45,741 bases of DNA from Rhizobium sp. Q54 (GCA_945882615.1 CAMCWK010000024.1:1-45741), one strand, 5' to 3'; shown: positions 15,678 to 24,538, counted from the first letter of the stretch. Notes: generated from the letters alone by a model not told the origin. Numbers and translations are program-made.

Positions 15678-16109
15678 ATGCTGCAAAATCTTGTCGCAGG
15701 ATCGGGACTGGTCGCGCTTTCCGTGATGATTCACGCCGTCGGTCTTATTGCCATCGCGACCGCCATGCCTTTCGTCGCCCACTGGCTGGGGCTGCACAAC
15801 CACATTGTCGGACGCACGGTGGTCATGACGGCCATCGTCATGGGCATCCTGGGGCTTTTGACTCTGGAGGTCTGGAGCTGGGCCTTCGCCTACGATCTGC
15901 TCGACGCGACGGACAGTTTTGCCGACTCGCTCTACCTTTCCACCGCCATGTTCTCGACCATCGGCTATGGCGACATGGCGTTTGATCCTGCCTGGCGGTT
16001 GTTGACTGCGCTGGAAGGGATTAACGGCTTCATCATGATCGGCTGGTCCACGGCCTTTCTGGTCCGCGCCTCGACCCAGCATGGTCCCTTTAAGGATAAG
16101 GATTTCTGA
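15678..16109 (+). CDS. small potassium channel (Ion_trans_2 type)
   Basis: A 143-residue inner-membrane protein with hydrophobic helices near 8-32, 45-70 and 105-130. A pore loop carries the selectivity filter TIGYGD (94-99), defining a K+ channel subunit that would tetramerise. No RCK or cyclic-nucleotide domain follows, so gating is not evident; the C-terminus is a short charged tail. No convincing Shine-Dalgarno site is present. The upstream FNR-type promoter predicts a transcript starting at or beside the ATG. Induction with respiration genes suggests a role in membrane potential when oxygen falls. Confidence 0.88.
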   Translation: MLQNLVAGSGLVALSVMIHAVGLIAIATAMPFVAHWLGLHNHIVGRTVVMTAIVMGILGLLTLEVWSWAFAYDLLDATDSFADSLYLSTAMFSTIGYGDMAFDPAWRLLTALEGINGFIMIGWSTAFLVRASTQHGPFKDKDF

Positions 16110-16152
16110 TCGCCAGGTCGCAACTGCGGCAAATTGTCAGCGATCACGATGC

Positions 16153-16166
16153 TTGCGTCAGATCAA
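16153..16166 (+). promoter_or_regulatory. FNR/FixK-type box, first of a tandem pair
   Basis: TTGCGTCAGATCAA, centre 16159.5, predicts a start near 16201-16205; CATGAT at 16193-16198 can serve as a -10. A short ORF with AAGGG upstream begins at 16220. A second near-box lies exactly 41 bases downstream. Confidence 0.58.
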
Positions 16167-16193
16167 ATCCCGCGGCGTACCGCCGTGAGAAGC

Positions 16194-16207
16194 ATGATCC
16201 AGATCAA
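16194..16207 (+). promoter_or_regulatory. near-consensus FNR/FixK box, second of a tandem pair
   Basis: ATGATCCAGATCAA matches nine of ten informative positions of TTGAT-N4-ATCAA. It covers the transcript start predicted from the box at 16153, so it could act as a repressing or autoregulatory site rather than an activating one. Confidence 0.4.
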
Positions 16208-16219
16208 AAGGGATCGGAT

Positions 16220-16324
16220 ATGAAGCTGATCGGCATCACGGCATTCATGAATTCGGCGGCACATACGGCGCTTGCGGGTGCGCGACGCAATCAATGGCGG
16301 ATCGACGCAGGCTGGCGGTTCTGA
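16220..16324 (+). CDS. possible 34-residue micro-ORF
   Basis: ATG 16220 follows AAGGG at eight bases and lies 15-19 bases after the start predicted from the FNR-type box. The product begins MKLIGITAFMNSAAHTALAG and ends in a basic and aromatic tail. No family is recognised. Its stop is four bases before a GTG that opens a two-helix ORF, with TGAGG between them acting as a possible ribosome site. Coding support is positional only. Confidence 0.33.
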   Translation: MKLIGITAFMNSAAHTALAGARRNQWRIDAGWRF

Positions 16325-16328
16325 GGCC

Positions 16329-16556
16329 GTGCTGTGCTGCTTAATCGGTCTGGCCGCTCTGTCGCCGGTGGGCGCTTGGATGATCGCTCGCCGCCGGGCC
16401 GCATCAGGCCCGGAATGTTGCCGGCAGGACAGGTGGATACCAGCCGCCGTTCTGGCTGCCGGCGTAGGCACGGCCTGTGTCGCCGGCTATCTGCTGATGG
16501 TGGCCTCGCCGGAAACCTTTGGCCCGATCTGCAGGGTCCTCATGCCGACACCATGA
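16329..16556 (+). CDS. possible small two-helix membrane protein, 75 residues
   Basis: The frame open from 16251 to TGA 16554-16556 encodes two hydrophobic stretches, LCCLIGLAALSPVGAWMI and WIPAAVLAAGVGTACVAGYL, separated by a short basic linker and ending PICRVLMPTP. GTG 16329 is taken as the start because TGAGG is just upstream and it abuts the 34-residue ORF; TTG 16272 and GTG 16278 are alternatives. The alternating hydrophobic layout favours this frame over the overlapping one at 16334. It ends nine bases before the FNR box of the oxidase operon. I recognise no family. Confidence 0.42.
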   Translation: MLCCLIGLAALSPVGAWMIARRRAASGPECCRQDRWIPAAVLAAGVGTACVAGYLLMVASPETFGPICRVLMPTP

Positions 16557-16564
16557 CCACGCCT

Positions 16565-16578
16565 TTGATCCACATCAA
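16565..16578 (+). promoter_or_regulatory. perfect FNR/FixK box for the cbb3 oxidase operon
   Basis: TTGATCCACATCAA is a perfect TTGAT-N4-ATCAA box, centre 16571.5. The class II start would be near 16613, with a weak -10 (CACTAA or TAAAGA, 16601-16609). This is 22 bases before the ATG of a 49-codon leader ORF and about 160 before ccoN. ccoNOQP is a classic FixK/FNR target in alphaproteobacteria. Confidence 0.85.
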
Positions 16579-16634
16579 GGCGCGACTTCGTCGATTCCAC
16601 CACTAAAGAGCAATCAAGTAGAGGGCACTTTTTC

Positions 16635-16784
16635 ATGAACAAAGAGCAGATGCCTGTAGCCGTGGGCGGATGGACGGCATGGTGCTACCGCATTCGCGAA
16701 TTGCCGCGGGAGCGTCCCCATTCTGCTCCGCGAAAATCGCTTTGCGAAAAGCCGGCGCCGCAGGAAGCTTCCCATGCAGGCTGA
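16635..16784 (+). CDS. possible 49-residue leader ORF overlapping the ccoN start
   Basis: ATG 16635 follows GAGGG at about nine bases, and the frame runs to TGA 16782-16784, overlapping the ccoN ATG (16774) by 11 bases in a different frame. The product starts [20 protein letters not shown] and is Arg/Pro-rich with two Cys and no membrane segment. Third-position GC is visibly lower than in ccoN, so protein-level selection is uncertain. It could regulate ccoN translation by coupling, or be chance. Confidence 0.33.
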   Translation: MNKEQMPVAVGGWTAWCYRIRELPRERPHSAPRKSLCEKPAPQEASHAG

Positions 16785-18420
16785 CGTTGCGCAGACGCCC
16801 TGGCGTTTCGATCACTTCTTCATCCCGCTGGTTCTATTCCTCGGCTTCGCCGCGGCCTTGTTCGAGGCTGCCCGCTCGCCCGAAGCGCCCATGGTTGCGC
16901 AAGGCTGGATCTTCGCGATCTGCATGGGGCTTACCGGTATCTGGTACATGTGGATGTATGCCGGCCGCACGCCGGCCGACGAAACACGAACCTATGCCGA
17001 TGGTGTCGTAAAGGCTGGCGTAATCGCCGCCATGTTCTGGGGCATCGCCGGCATGCTGGTCGGCGTTATCATCGCCTTGCAGCTGTCCTTTCCCAATCTC
17101 TTCTACCTTCCCAATGAGGCCTGGACCAACTTCGGCCGGTTGCGGCCGCTGCACACCTCAGCTGTCATTTTCGCTTTCGGCGGCAACGTACTGATCGCGA
17201 CATCCTTCTATGTCGTGCAGCGCACCTGTCGGGCCCATCTGTTCGGTGGCTCGCTGCCCTGGTTTGTCATGTGGGGCTACAACACCTTCATCATTCTGGC
17301 GGGCACGGGCTATCTGCTGGGCATAAGCCAGTCGCGTGAATACGCCGAACCGGAATGGTATGCCGACATCTGGCTGACGATCGTTTGGGTCTGCTATCTG
17401 GCGGTGTTCCTGGGCACGCTTATCAAGCGCAAGGAACCGCATATCTATGTGGCCAACTGGTTCTACCTGGCCTTCATCATCACCATCGCGATCCTGCACG
17501 TCGTAAACAATCTTGCGATGCCGATATCGCTGCTGCAGAGCAAGAGCTACTCGCTGTTCTCGGGCGTCCAGGATGCGCTGACGCAATGGTGGTACGGCCA
17601 TAACGCGGTCGGCTTCTTCCTCACCGCGGGCTTTCTGGGGATTATGTATTACTTCATCCCCAAGCGGGCGGAGCGGCCGGTCTATTCCTACCGTCTCTCC
17701 ATCATCCATTTCTGGAGCCTGATCTTCATCTATATCTGGGCGGGACCGCATCACCTGCTCTACACCGCGCTGCCGGAATGGGCGCAGACCCTGGGAATGA
17801 CCTTCTCGATCATTCTGTGGATGCCAAGCTGGGGCGGCATGATCAACGGTCTGATGACGTTGTCGGGGGCCTGGGACAAGCTGCGCACCGATCCGGTTCT
17901 GCGCATGCTGGTGGTGTCGGTTGCCTTTTACGGCATGTCGACGTTTGAAGGTCCTGTGATGTCCATCAAGGCCGTCAACGCACTGTCACACTATACCAAC
18001 TGGACCATCGGGCATGTCCATTCCGGCGCATTGGGCTGGGTCGGTTATGTCAGCTTCGGCGCGATCTATTGCCTGGTCCCCTGGCTTTGGAAAAAGCAGC
18101 TCTACTCCAACGCGCTGGTGGAGTGGCACTTCTGGATCTCCACCCTCGGAATCGTTCTCTACATCACCTCGATGTGGGTTGCCGGAATCATGCAGGGTCT
18201 GATGTGGCGTGCCTACAATGACTTCGGCTTTCTGGAATATGCCTTTATCGAGGTCGTTGAGGCGATGCATCCCTACTACATCATCCGTGCGGTCGGCGGG
18301 TTGCTCTATCTCGGCGGCGCACTGCTCATGGTGTTCAATCTCTGGAAAACAGTAAGGAGTGGCGCGCCGGCGGCCGCACCGATCGCGGTTGTTCCTGCCG
18401 TGGCTGCGGAGGCGGCGTGA
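16774..18420 (+). CDS. ccoN: cbb3-type cytochrome c oxidase subunit I
   Basis: The 548-residue catalytic subunit of the high-affinity terminal oxidase, holding heme b and the heme b3-CuB centre in the inner membrane. It has about twelve hydrophobic helices. Key segments are [15 protein letters not shown] (heme ligand region), [24 protein letters not shown] (CuB His and cbb3-type Tyr region), [15 protein letters not shown] (CuB His pair) and the distal [16 protein letters not shown] (heme ligand His). AGGAAG lies six bases before ATG 16774. Its TGA shares one base with the ccoO ATG (TGATG). It heads the structural operon behind a perfect FNR box. Confidence 0.97.
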   Translation: MQADVAQTPWRFDHFFIPLVLFLGFAAALFEAARSPEAPMVAQGWIFAICMGLTGIWYMWMYAGRTPADETRTYADGVVKAGVIAAMFWGIAGMLVGVIIALQLSFPNLFYLPNEAWTNFGRLRPLHTSAVIFAFGGNVLIATSFYVVQRTCRAHLFGGSLPWFVMWGYNTFIILAGTGYLLGISQSREYAEPEWYADIWLTIVWVCYLAVFLGTLIKRKEPHIYVANWFYLAFIITIAILHVVNNLAMPISLLQSKSYSLFSGVQDALTQWWYGHNAVGFFLTAGFLGIMYYFIPKRAERPVYSYRLSIIHFWSLIFIYIWAGPHHLLYTALPEWAQTLGMTFSIILWMPSWGGMINGLMTLSGAWDKLRTDPVLRMLVVSVAFYGMSTFEGPVMSIKAVNALSHYTNWTIGHVHSGALGWVGYVSFGAIYCLVPWLWKKQLYSNALVEWHFWISTLGIVLYITSMWVAGIMQGLMWRAYNDFGFLEYAFIEVVEAMHPYYIIRAVGGLLYLGGALLMVFNLWKTVRSGAPAAAPIAVVPAVAAEAA

Positions 18421-19148
18421 TGAACCACGGATGGCTGGAAAAAAACTCCTTCTTCATGCTCATCGGCATCATTCTGGTGGTTGCCGTGGGCGGCGCGGTG
18501 GAAATCGCGCCCTTGTTCTGGGTGCATGGAACGGTCGAGAAGATCGACGGCATGCGTCCCTACACCCCGCTCGAGCTTAAGGGTCGCAATATCTATGTCC
18601 GCGAGGGCTGCTACACCTGCCATAGCCAGCAGGTGCGTACCCTTCGCGACGAGGTGGAGCGCTACGGACATTACAGTCTCGCTGCCGAAAGCATGTACGA
18701 TCATCCCTTCCAGTGGGGCTCGGGCCGCACCGGCCCTGACCTGGCGCGGGTCGGCGGCAAGTATTCGGACGAATGGCATCGGGCCCACCTGGTTGATCCG
18801 CGCTCCGTCGTGCCGGAATCCATCATGCCGCCCTACAAGTTTCTGTTCTCCAAGGCGCTGGACTATCGCGACGTCGGTCAGATGCTGACCGCCAACCGGA
18901 TGGTGGGTGTCCCTTATAGTGAGGACCAGATCACCAGAGCGAAGGAAGATCTGGAAGCCCAGACCGATCCCAACAGCGAAGGCGCGGATGATTTTCGCAA
19001 GCGCTACGCCAAAGCCGACGTGCGCGACTTCGATGGCGAGCCAAGCCGGATCACCGAGGGCGATGCCCTGATCGCCTACATGCAGATGCTAGGTACGCTG
19101 GTCGACTTCAAAACCTACCGTGCCCAAGCGCCCGAACACCGGAGATAG
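18420..19148 (+). CDS. ccoO: cbb3-type cytochrome c oxidase subunit II (monoheme cytochrome c)
   Basis: A 242-residue membrane-anchored cytochrome c. One N-terminal helix (about 11-32) is followed by a periplasmic domain with the heme site CYTCH (64-68). The likely axial Met is in [12 protein letters not shown]. It takes electrons from CcoP and passes them to CcoN. The overlapping GTG one codon earlier is a possible alternative start, but ATG 18420 coupled by TGATG is usual. Length and motif order agree with the family. Confidence 0.96.
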   Translation: MNHGWLEKNSFFMLIGIILVVAVGGAVEIAPLFWVHGTVEKIDGMRPYTPLELKGRNIYVREGCYTCHSQQVRTLRDEVERYGHYSLAAESMYDHPFQWGSGRTGPDLARVGGKYSDEWHRAHLVDPRSVVPESIMPPYKFLFSKALDYRDVGQMLTANRMVGVPYSEDQITRAKEDLEAQTDPNSEGADDFRKRYAKADVRDFDGEPSRITEGDALIAYMQMLGTLVDFKTYRAQAPEHRR

Positions 19149-19151
19149 AAA

Positions 19152-19316
19152 ATGTACCACTGGGCTTATGAGGACGTGCTGGCCTTCGCGAAAAGCTGGA
19201 GCGTTGTCTATTTCTCGCTGATGTTTCTGGCCGCCTTTGCCTATGCCTATTGGCCGAAGAACCGAGAGCGCTTCCGCCGGGCTGCCCATATTCCGCTGCG
19301 GGACGAGGACGCCTGA
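19152..19316 (+). CDS. ccoQ: cbb3-type oxidase small subunit CcoQ
   Basis: A 54-residue single-pass protein: MYHWAYEDVLAFAKSW, then a transmembrane helix (VVYFSLMFLAAFAYAYW) and a charged tail RERFRRAAHIPLRDEDA. The helix plus basic tail between ccoO and ccoP is the standard CcoQ layout. CcoQ stabilises the assembled complex. It begins three bases after the ccoO stop with GGAGA upstream, and its TGA shares a base with the ccoP ATG. Confidence 0.92.
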   Translation: MYHWAYEDVLAFAKSWSVVYFSLMFLAAFAYAYWPKNRERFRRAAHIPLRDEDA

Positions 19317-20182
19317 TGTCGAAAAAGGAAGTTGATGACGTTTCTGGCACCGAAACAACGGGGCACGATTGGGACGGGATCAAGGAGCTTAACACGCCCT
19401 TGCCGCGCTGGTGGCTGGGCATTCTCTATGCGTGTATCGCCTGGGCTATCGGCTACTGGATCGTCTATCCGGCCTGGCCGACCCTTTCGGGATACACGCC
19501 CGGCCTCTTGGGATACTCGCAGCGCGACGAGGTGACGTCCAATGTCGCGGCCCTGAAATCGGCGCGGGTTGGGCATGAACAGGAACTGGTCAAATCATCC
19601 TTGAGTGAAATTCAGCGCAATCCGGACATGCTGCAGTTCGCGATGGCGGCCGGCAGGGCCACCTTCGGTGACAATTGCGTGGGCTGTCATGGTGCTGGCG
19701 GGCAGGGCGCGAAAGGCTATCCCAATCTCAACGACGATGTCTGGCTGTGGGGCGGCAAGCTGGCCGATATCGAGCATACGCTGACGGTTGGTGTGCGCTC
19801 GGCCCATCCTGACACCCGCCAATCGATGATGCCGGCCTTCGGACGTGACGGCATCCTCAAGGAAGCCGAGGTCGAAGACCTGACCGACTATGTCCTCAGG
19901 CTTTCCGGTCAAAGGGCCGATCCGCGGGCGGCTCGCCGCGCCACGCAGCTGTTTACCGACAACTGCGCGGCATGCCATGGCGCGGACGCCAAGGGCAATC
20001 GCAGCCTGGGCGCCCCGAATCTGACCGACAATGAGGCGCTCTATGGCGCCAGCCGGCAGAACATCCGCGACCAGATATGGAATGGGCATGGTGGGGTCAT
20101 GCCGGCCTGGAGCACGCGGCTTTCCGCCCAGGAGATCAAGGCCTTGGCCATCTATGTCCACAATCTGGGCGGCGGGGAATAG
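19316..20182 (+). CDS. ccoP: cbb3-type cytochrome c oxidase subunit III (diheme cytochrome c)
   Basis: A 288-residue diheme subunit. The N-terminus contains PLPRWWLGILYACIAWAIGY, the membrane anchor typical of CcoP, and the periplasmic part has two heme sites, CVGCH (121-125) and CAACH (217-221). Axial Met candidates are in SMMPAFG and VMPAWS. It receives electrons from soluble cytochrome c. ATG 19316 is coupled to ccoQ by TGATG; the open frame upstream is overlap. Confidence 0.96.
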   Translation: MSKKEVDDVSGTETTGHDWDGIKELNTPLPRWWLGILYACIAWAIGYWIVYPAWPTLSGYTPGLLGYSQRDEVTSNVAALKSARVGHEQELVKSSLSEIQRNPDMLQFAMAAGRATFGDNCVGCHGAGGQGAKGYPNLNDDVWLWGGKLADIEHTLTVGVRSAHPDTRQSMMPAFGRDGILKEAEVEDLTDYVLRLSGQRADPRAARRATQLFTDNCAACHGADAKGNRSLGAPNLTDNEALYGASRQNIRDQIWNGHGGVMPAWSTRLSAQEIKALAIYVHNLGGGE

Positions 20183-20190
20183 CGGCGCGG

Positions 20191-21693
20191 ATGACCATGC
20201 ACACCCCCGTGCCTGACACTGCCAATGCCGGCCAGGCCGCCGAGGGGGTGGCACGCTCGGACGCACGCGCTTCCAACAGCGCTGCAAACCGCAAGCTCTA
20301 CAAGTCGCGCGTTCCGATCTACCCCAAGGAAGTGGAAGGACGTTATCGCTCATTCAAATGGGCGATGATGGCCTTCACGCTGAGCATCTATTATCTGACG
20401 CCCTGGTTGCGCTGGAACCGGGGCGCCACCGCACCCGGTCAGGCCGTGCTGGTGGATCTGAGTCACCAGCGGCTCTATTTCTTCTTCATCGAAATCTGGC
20501 CGCAGGAAATCTATTACATCACCGGCCTGCTGATCCTGTCGGCGGTTTCGCTGTTTCTGATCAACGCGCTGTTCGGCCGCCTGTGGTGCGGCCTGTCCTG
20601 TCCGCAGACCGTATGGACCGATCTTTTTATCTGGGTTGAAACCAAGATCGAAGGCGACCGCAATGCGCGCATGCGGTTGGCAGCCGCCCCCTGGACGGCC
20701 GGAAAAGTTGCCAAGCGCGTTTCCAAGCATTCGGTCTGGCTGGCTTTCGCCGTGGCAACCGGTGGCGCCTGGGTGTTCTATTTCAATGATGCGCCGACGC
20801 TGCTGCATCAGCTGGTCACGGGCGCCGCCAGTTTCGGCAATTACGCTGCGATCGCAGGGCTGACCTTCACAACCTATGTGTTCGGCGGTCTGATGCGCGA
20901 GCAGGTCTGCACCTATATGTGCCCATGGCCGCGCATCCAGGCGGCGATGACGGACAACGAAGCCTTGTCGGTAACCTACCGGCGTGATCGCGGCGAGCCC
21001 CGGGGCGCGCACAAGAAGGGACAGCCCTGGGAAGGGCGCGGTGCCTGCATCGACTGCAACCAGTGCGTCGCCGCCTGTCCCATGGGCATCGATATCCGCG
21101 ACGGCTCGCAGCTCGAATGCATCAATTGCGGGCTTTGCATCGACGCATGCGACGATGTGATGGGCCGGATCAATCTGCCGCGCGGCCTTATTGCCTATGA
21201 CACCGAGGCCAACATTCTGCGCCGCCTGAAGGGCGAAAAGGCGCGCTTCCATTTCTTGCGTCCCCGCACGGCGCTTTATGCCGGCGTGCTGGTGGTGGTG
21301 GCCGCGATCATGCTCCTGACGCTGGGCTCGCGGCACACGCTCGATCTGGACGTGATGCGCGACCGCAACCCCGCCTATGTGATGCTGGCGGATGGGGCGG
21401 TGCGCAACGCCTACACGGTCAAGCTGATGAACCGCTCGGCGCGGGCGCGTGACCTGCGCCTGACGGTCGCCGGCATCAACGCACGTGAAATCGAAGTGAT
21501 TGGCGATGGATTGATGAAGCCGTCCGTGACGCTGTCGGTCGATGCGGATAGAATCCGCACCTTGCGCATCCTGGTAACGGTGGCCAAGGAGCAACTCGCC
21601 ACCAGCGCCAAGCTGGATTTCATTCTGGAGGATATTCCGTCCACGGAACGCCGCAGGGCGGCCGAGGTCTTTGTGCCAGGCGACGCCAGATGA
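20191..21693 (+). CDS. ccoG: cytochrome oxidase accessory protein CcoG (FixG/RdxA)
   Basis: A 500-residue membrane ferredoxin-like protein. Several helices flank CGLSCPQTVW, and a double 4Fe-4S motif follows (CIDCNQCVAACP and CINCGLCIDACD, about 288-318 of the protein). The C-terminus is a periplasmic immunoglobulin-like domain. CcoG is implicated in copper reduction or delivery for cbb3 assembly. It begins nine bases after ccoP, and its stop overlaps ccoH by ATGA. Confidence 0.95.
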   Translation: MTMHTPVPDTANAGQAAEGVARSDARASNSAANRKLYKSRVPIYPKEVEGRYRSFKWAMMAFTLSIYYLTPWLRWNRGATAPGQAVLVDLSHQRLYFFFIEIWPQEIYYITGLLILSAVSLFLINALFGRLWCGLSCPQTVWTDLFIWVETKIEGDRNARMRLAAAPWTAGKVAKRVSKHSVWLAFAVATGGAWVFYFNDAPTLLHQLVTGAASFGNYAAIAGLTFTTYVFGGLMREQVCTYMCPWPRIQAAMTDNEALSVTYRRDRGEPRGAHKKGQPWEGRGACIDCNQCVAACPMGIDIRDGSQLECINCGLCIDACDDVMGRINLPRGLIAYDTEANILRRLKGEKARFHFLRPRTALYAGVLVVVAAIMLLTLGSRHTLDLDVMRDRNPAYVMLADGAVRNAYTVKLMNRSARARDLRLTVAGINAREIEVIGDGLMKPSVTLSVDADRIRTLRILVTVAKEQLATSAKLDFILEDIPSTERRRAAEVFVPGDAR

Positions 21694-22166
21694 TCCGAAA
21701 ACTGACAGGATATGGGGTGCTCGGATGGCTGGCCGCCTTCTTTGGCCTGATCCTGGTGACCAACATTGTTTTCATCACCTTGGCGGTGCGCACCTTTCGC
21801 GGCGAGGACGAGGAACTGCCGTACCTGCAGGGCGTGCGATACAACCAGACACTGGCCCAGCGGGCGGAGCAGGTTGAGAGGGGCTGGCGCGCCTCCATCG
21901 CAGCCAGCCGGCTGGCGTCAGGTGATGTGCGCGCCACAATCCAGCTCACCGGGCAGGACAATAGCCCGCAAACCGGAGCACGCCTGGCCGGCATGCTGCG
22001 GCACCCCGCCGACGAAAGCCTCGATCGCAAATTGCGGTTTCAGGAAATGGCGCCTGGCCGCTATGCCGCGGATACGCGCGGTGTTCAGGCGGGTCACTGG
22101 GATGTCGTGGTCTTCAATCAGGCAAAAGAGCCGTTTCGTGCGGGGAGGCGGGTATGGGTACCGTGA
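21690..22166 (+). CDS. ccoH: FixH/CcoH assembly protein
   Basis: A 158-residue protein with one N-terminal helix (GVLGWLAAFFGLILVTNIVF) and a periplasmic domain ending AGHWDVVVFNQAKEPFRAGRRVWV, typical of FixH. YNQTLAQ matches the conserved early motif. FixH is needed for cbb3 oxidase stability, probably working with the copper ATPase. Both ends overlap neighbours: ATGA with ccoG and 13 bases with ccoI. Confidence 0.93.
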   Translation: MIRKLTGYGVLGWLAAFFGLILVTNIVFITLAVRTFRGEDEELPYLQGVRYNQTLAQRAEQVERGWRASIAASRLASGDVRATIQLTGQDNSPQTGARLAGMLRHPADESLDRKLRFQEMAPGRYAADTRGVQAGHWDVVVFNQAKEPFRAGRRVWVP

Positions 22167-24331
22167 ACCTCTCTTTGTCTCAGCCATCCATGCGCGACGA
22201 TCTATCGCGTTATATGCGGCGCGCCGAAAATGGCTCCGACAGCTTTGAAGTCTCGGTCAAGGGCGCGCGGTGCGCCAATTGCATCGCCAAGATTGAAAAA
22301 GGCGTGGCCGCCATCCCGGGTGTCGAGAATGTGCGGCTCAATCTTTCCACGGGAAAACTCCTCGTGGTCAGCCAGGGCGTGGCGCCGCAGAAGATCCTGC
22401 AGCGGGTGCAGGATATCGGCTATGAGGCCCAGCCTTTCGAAGCCGCCGATACGCTGAATGCGGACGAGGTGGAAGGCCAGTTCCTTTTGCGCTGCCTGGC
22501 GGTATCGGGCTTCGCCACGGTTTTTGTCATGGGTCTGGTTGAGGGCATCTGGTACGGCCCCGATATGGCCGATTCCACCCGGCAGCTTTTCTTCGGGCTT
22601 GCGGGCGCGGTTGCTGTGCCGGCGTCCCTGTATGCCGGGCAGCCCTTCTTCCGCTCCGCATGGCGCGGCCTTGTCGCCAGAAGCGTCAATATGGACATTC
22701 CCATCAGCCTGGCGGTGTTGCTGGCGCTGGGTCTCAGCATCTATCAGGCCGGCAGCCATGGCGCGCACACTTACTTTGATGCGGCGGTGATGCTGGTTTT
22801 CCTGCTGCTGATCGGTCGCTATCTGGATTTTCGCCTTCGTGATCGTGCCCGTGGCGCCGCCCGCCATTTGCTGACCTTGCAATCCCTGCTGGTTCGCCGA
22901 CGGACCGCGGCTGGTGATATGGAAACGGTGGCAGCAAAGGAGGTGGCTCCCGGCGACCAGCTGCTGGTCGCGACCGGTGACCGCATTCCCGTCAACGGCG
23001 TGATTGAAGATCACGGCACCGAACTGGATCTGTCTTTGGTGACCGGCGAGATCCTTCCGCAGCGGGTTGATGTCGGTTCACCGGTTCAGGCGGGCACCAT
23101 CGTGATCGGTCAGGCTGTCGCCTTGCGCGCGACCGCGGCGGTGGAAAATTCCCTGGTGGCGGACCTGGCGCGCCTTCTGGAGGCTGGCCAGCAGAGCAGA
23201 AGCACCTATGTGCGCCTTGCCGACCGCGCCGCGGCTTTATATGTCCCGGTGGTATTCTCCCTGTCTTTTTTCGCCTTGATCGGATGGCTGGTGGCTGGCG
23301 CCCCATTGTCCCAGGCCGTGACCAATGCCATTGCGGTGCTCATCATTACCTGTCCCTGCGCTCTCGGGTTGGCGGTGCCGGCGGTCCAGATCGTCGCGAC
23401 CGAGCGGCTTTTCAAGCGCGGGGTGTTCGTCAAATCCGGCGACGCCCTGGAACGGCTGGCCGAGATCGACACGGTGATTTTCGACAAGACCGGTACCCTG
23501 ACGGAAGGCATGCCGGTACTGCTGAACGCCCAATCCCTCCCACCCGGAATTCTGGAACGGGCGGCCCGTATTGCGCGGGCCAGCCGTCATCCCCTTGCAC
23601 GCGCCATCGCCGCCGCCGCCGGCGACGGGCCCGTGGCGGCGGATGTGCGTGAAACGGCAGGCGCCGGGCTTGAAACGGGAACAGGTCACGATGTCGAACG
23701 ATTGGGCAGCGCCAGCTGGTGCGACGCCTTGGAGCGCGACTATCAGCTCTGGTACCGGCGGGGTATGGAGCCGCCCATCGGCTTTCATCTTCAGGATCGG
23801 CTTCGTCCCGACAGCGTCGCGCTGGTCCGGTCTCTTGCCAGCCGTGGCTTGAAAGTGGAAATGCTCTCGGGCGACAATGCCGACAATGTCCGCGCCATGG
23901 CGCAAGAGGTGGGAATTGCCAGCTGGTTTGCCGGGATTACACCGCAGCAGAAGGCGGTTCGCCTTCAGGTTTTGCGGGAGCAGGGCAGCCGTGTCCTTAT
24001 GGTTGGCGATGGCATCAACGACGCCGCCGCCATGGCCTTGGCGCATGTTTCCATAGCGCCGGGTACCGCAACAGACATCAGCCAGCGCGCCTCTGACATG
24101 GTGCTGCGGGGCAATGCGCTGAGCCCTGTTGTCGAAGCCTTTGATGTCGCGCGCAAAGCCCGCCGACTGGTGCTGGTGAATTTCGCGCTCGCGGCCGCCT
24201 ACAATCTCACCGCAATTCCCCTGGCCGCAATGGGCTATGTGACGCCGCTGATTGCTGCGGCCACCATGGCCGGCTCCTCGCTTCTGGTGGTGCTGAATGC
24301 CTTGCGTCTGGCAGGCGGCAGATCGCCATGA
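22154..24331 (+). CDS. ccoI: copper-transporting P1B-type ATPase CcoI/FixI
   Basis: A 725-residue heavy-metal ATPase that exports Cu(I) for oxidase assembly rather than detoxification. It has one HMA domain with CANC (40-43), an A-domain TGE (about 297-299), the membrane CPC motif (400-402), phosphorylation site DKTGT (444-448), SRHPLARAI (HP locus) and VGDGINDAAAM. Position inside the cco cluster and a single HMA motif support FixI over CopA. It overlaps ccoH by 13 bases and ccoS by ATGA. Confidence 0.95.
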   Translation: MGTVNLSLSQPSMRDDLSRYMRRAENGSDSFEVSVKGARCANCIAKIEKGVAAIPGVENVRLNLSTGKLLVVSQGVAPQKILQRVQDIGYEAQPFEAADTLNADEVEGQFLLRCLAVSGFATVFVMGLVEGIWYGPDMADSTRQLFFGLAGAVAVPASLYAGQPFFRSAWRGLVARSVNMDIPISLAVLLALGLSIYQAGSHGAHTYFDAAVMLVFLLLIGRYLDFRLRDRARGAARHLLTLQSLLVRRRTAAGDMETVAAKEVAPGDQLLVATGDRIPVNGVIEDHGTELDLSLVTGEILPQRVDVGSPVQAGTIVIGQAVALRATAAVENSLVADLARLLEAGQQSRSTYVRLADRAAALYVPVVFSLSFFALIGWLVAGAPLSQAVTNAIAVLIITCPCALGLAVPAVQIVATERLFKRGVFVKSGDALERLAEIDTVIFDKTGTLTEGMPVLLNAQSLPPGILERAARIARASRHPLARAIAAAAGDGPVAADVRETAGAGLETGTGHDVERLGSASWCDALERDYQLWYRRGMEPPIGFHLQDRLRPDSVALVRSLASRGLKVEMLSGDNADNVRAMAQEVGIASWFAGITPQQKAVRLQVLREQGSRVLMVGDGINDAAAMALAHVSIAPGTATDISQRASDMVLRGNALSPVVEAFDVARKARRLVLVNFALAAAYNLTAIPLAAMGYVTPLIAAATMAGSSLLVVLNALRLAGGRSP

Positions 24332-24468
24332 ACGGTATGGCACTGATTATCGCATCGGCCCTGCTGGTCGGCCTGGGAGCCTTGGCGCTTCTGCTTTGGG
24401 CGCTGCGAAGCAAGCAGTATGAGGATTTGGACGGCGCTGCAGCGCGAATTCTGCTGGATGACGACTGA
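24328..24468 (+). CDS. ccoS: cbb3-type oxidase assembly protein CcoS
   Basis: A 46-residue protein starting MNGMALIIASALLVGLGALA, one helix, then LRSKQYEDLDGAAARILLDDD. The pattern of helix, then a segment of the type GQFDDLDGAAxRIL with a terminal Asp run, is diagnostic of CcoS, which is required for cofactor insertion into CcoN. It is coupled to ccoI by ATGA and ends the operon. No clear terminator follows. Confidence 0.94.
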   Translation: MNGMALIIASALLVGLGALALLLWALRSKQYEDLDGAAARILLDDD

Positions 24469-24538
24469 CAGGCGAAATGCCTTTCCAGGGTATTGGTTCC
24501 GGCAAAGCTATCGTTTTTTCTCGCTGCAACCATCAGGC

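Noticed and set aside
20350..21594. Minus-strand ORF opposite ccoG
   Set aside because: CcoG motifs on the plus strand are unambiguous; the minus product is a His/Gln-rich shadow.
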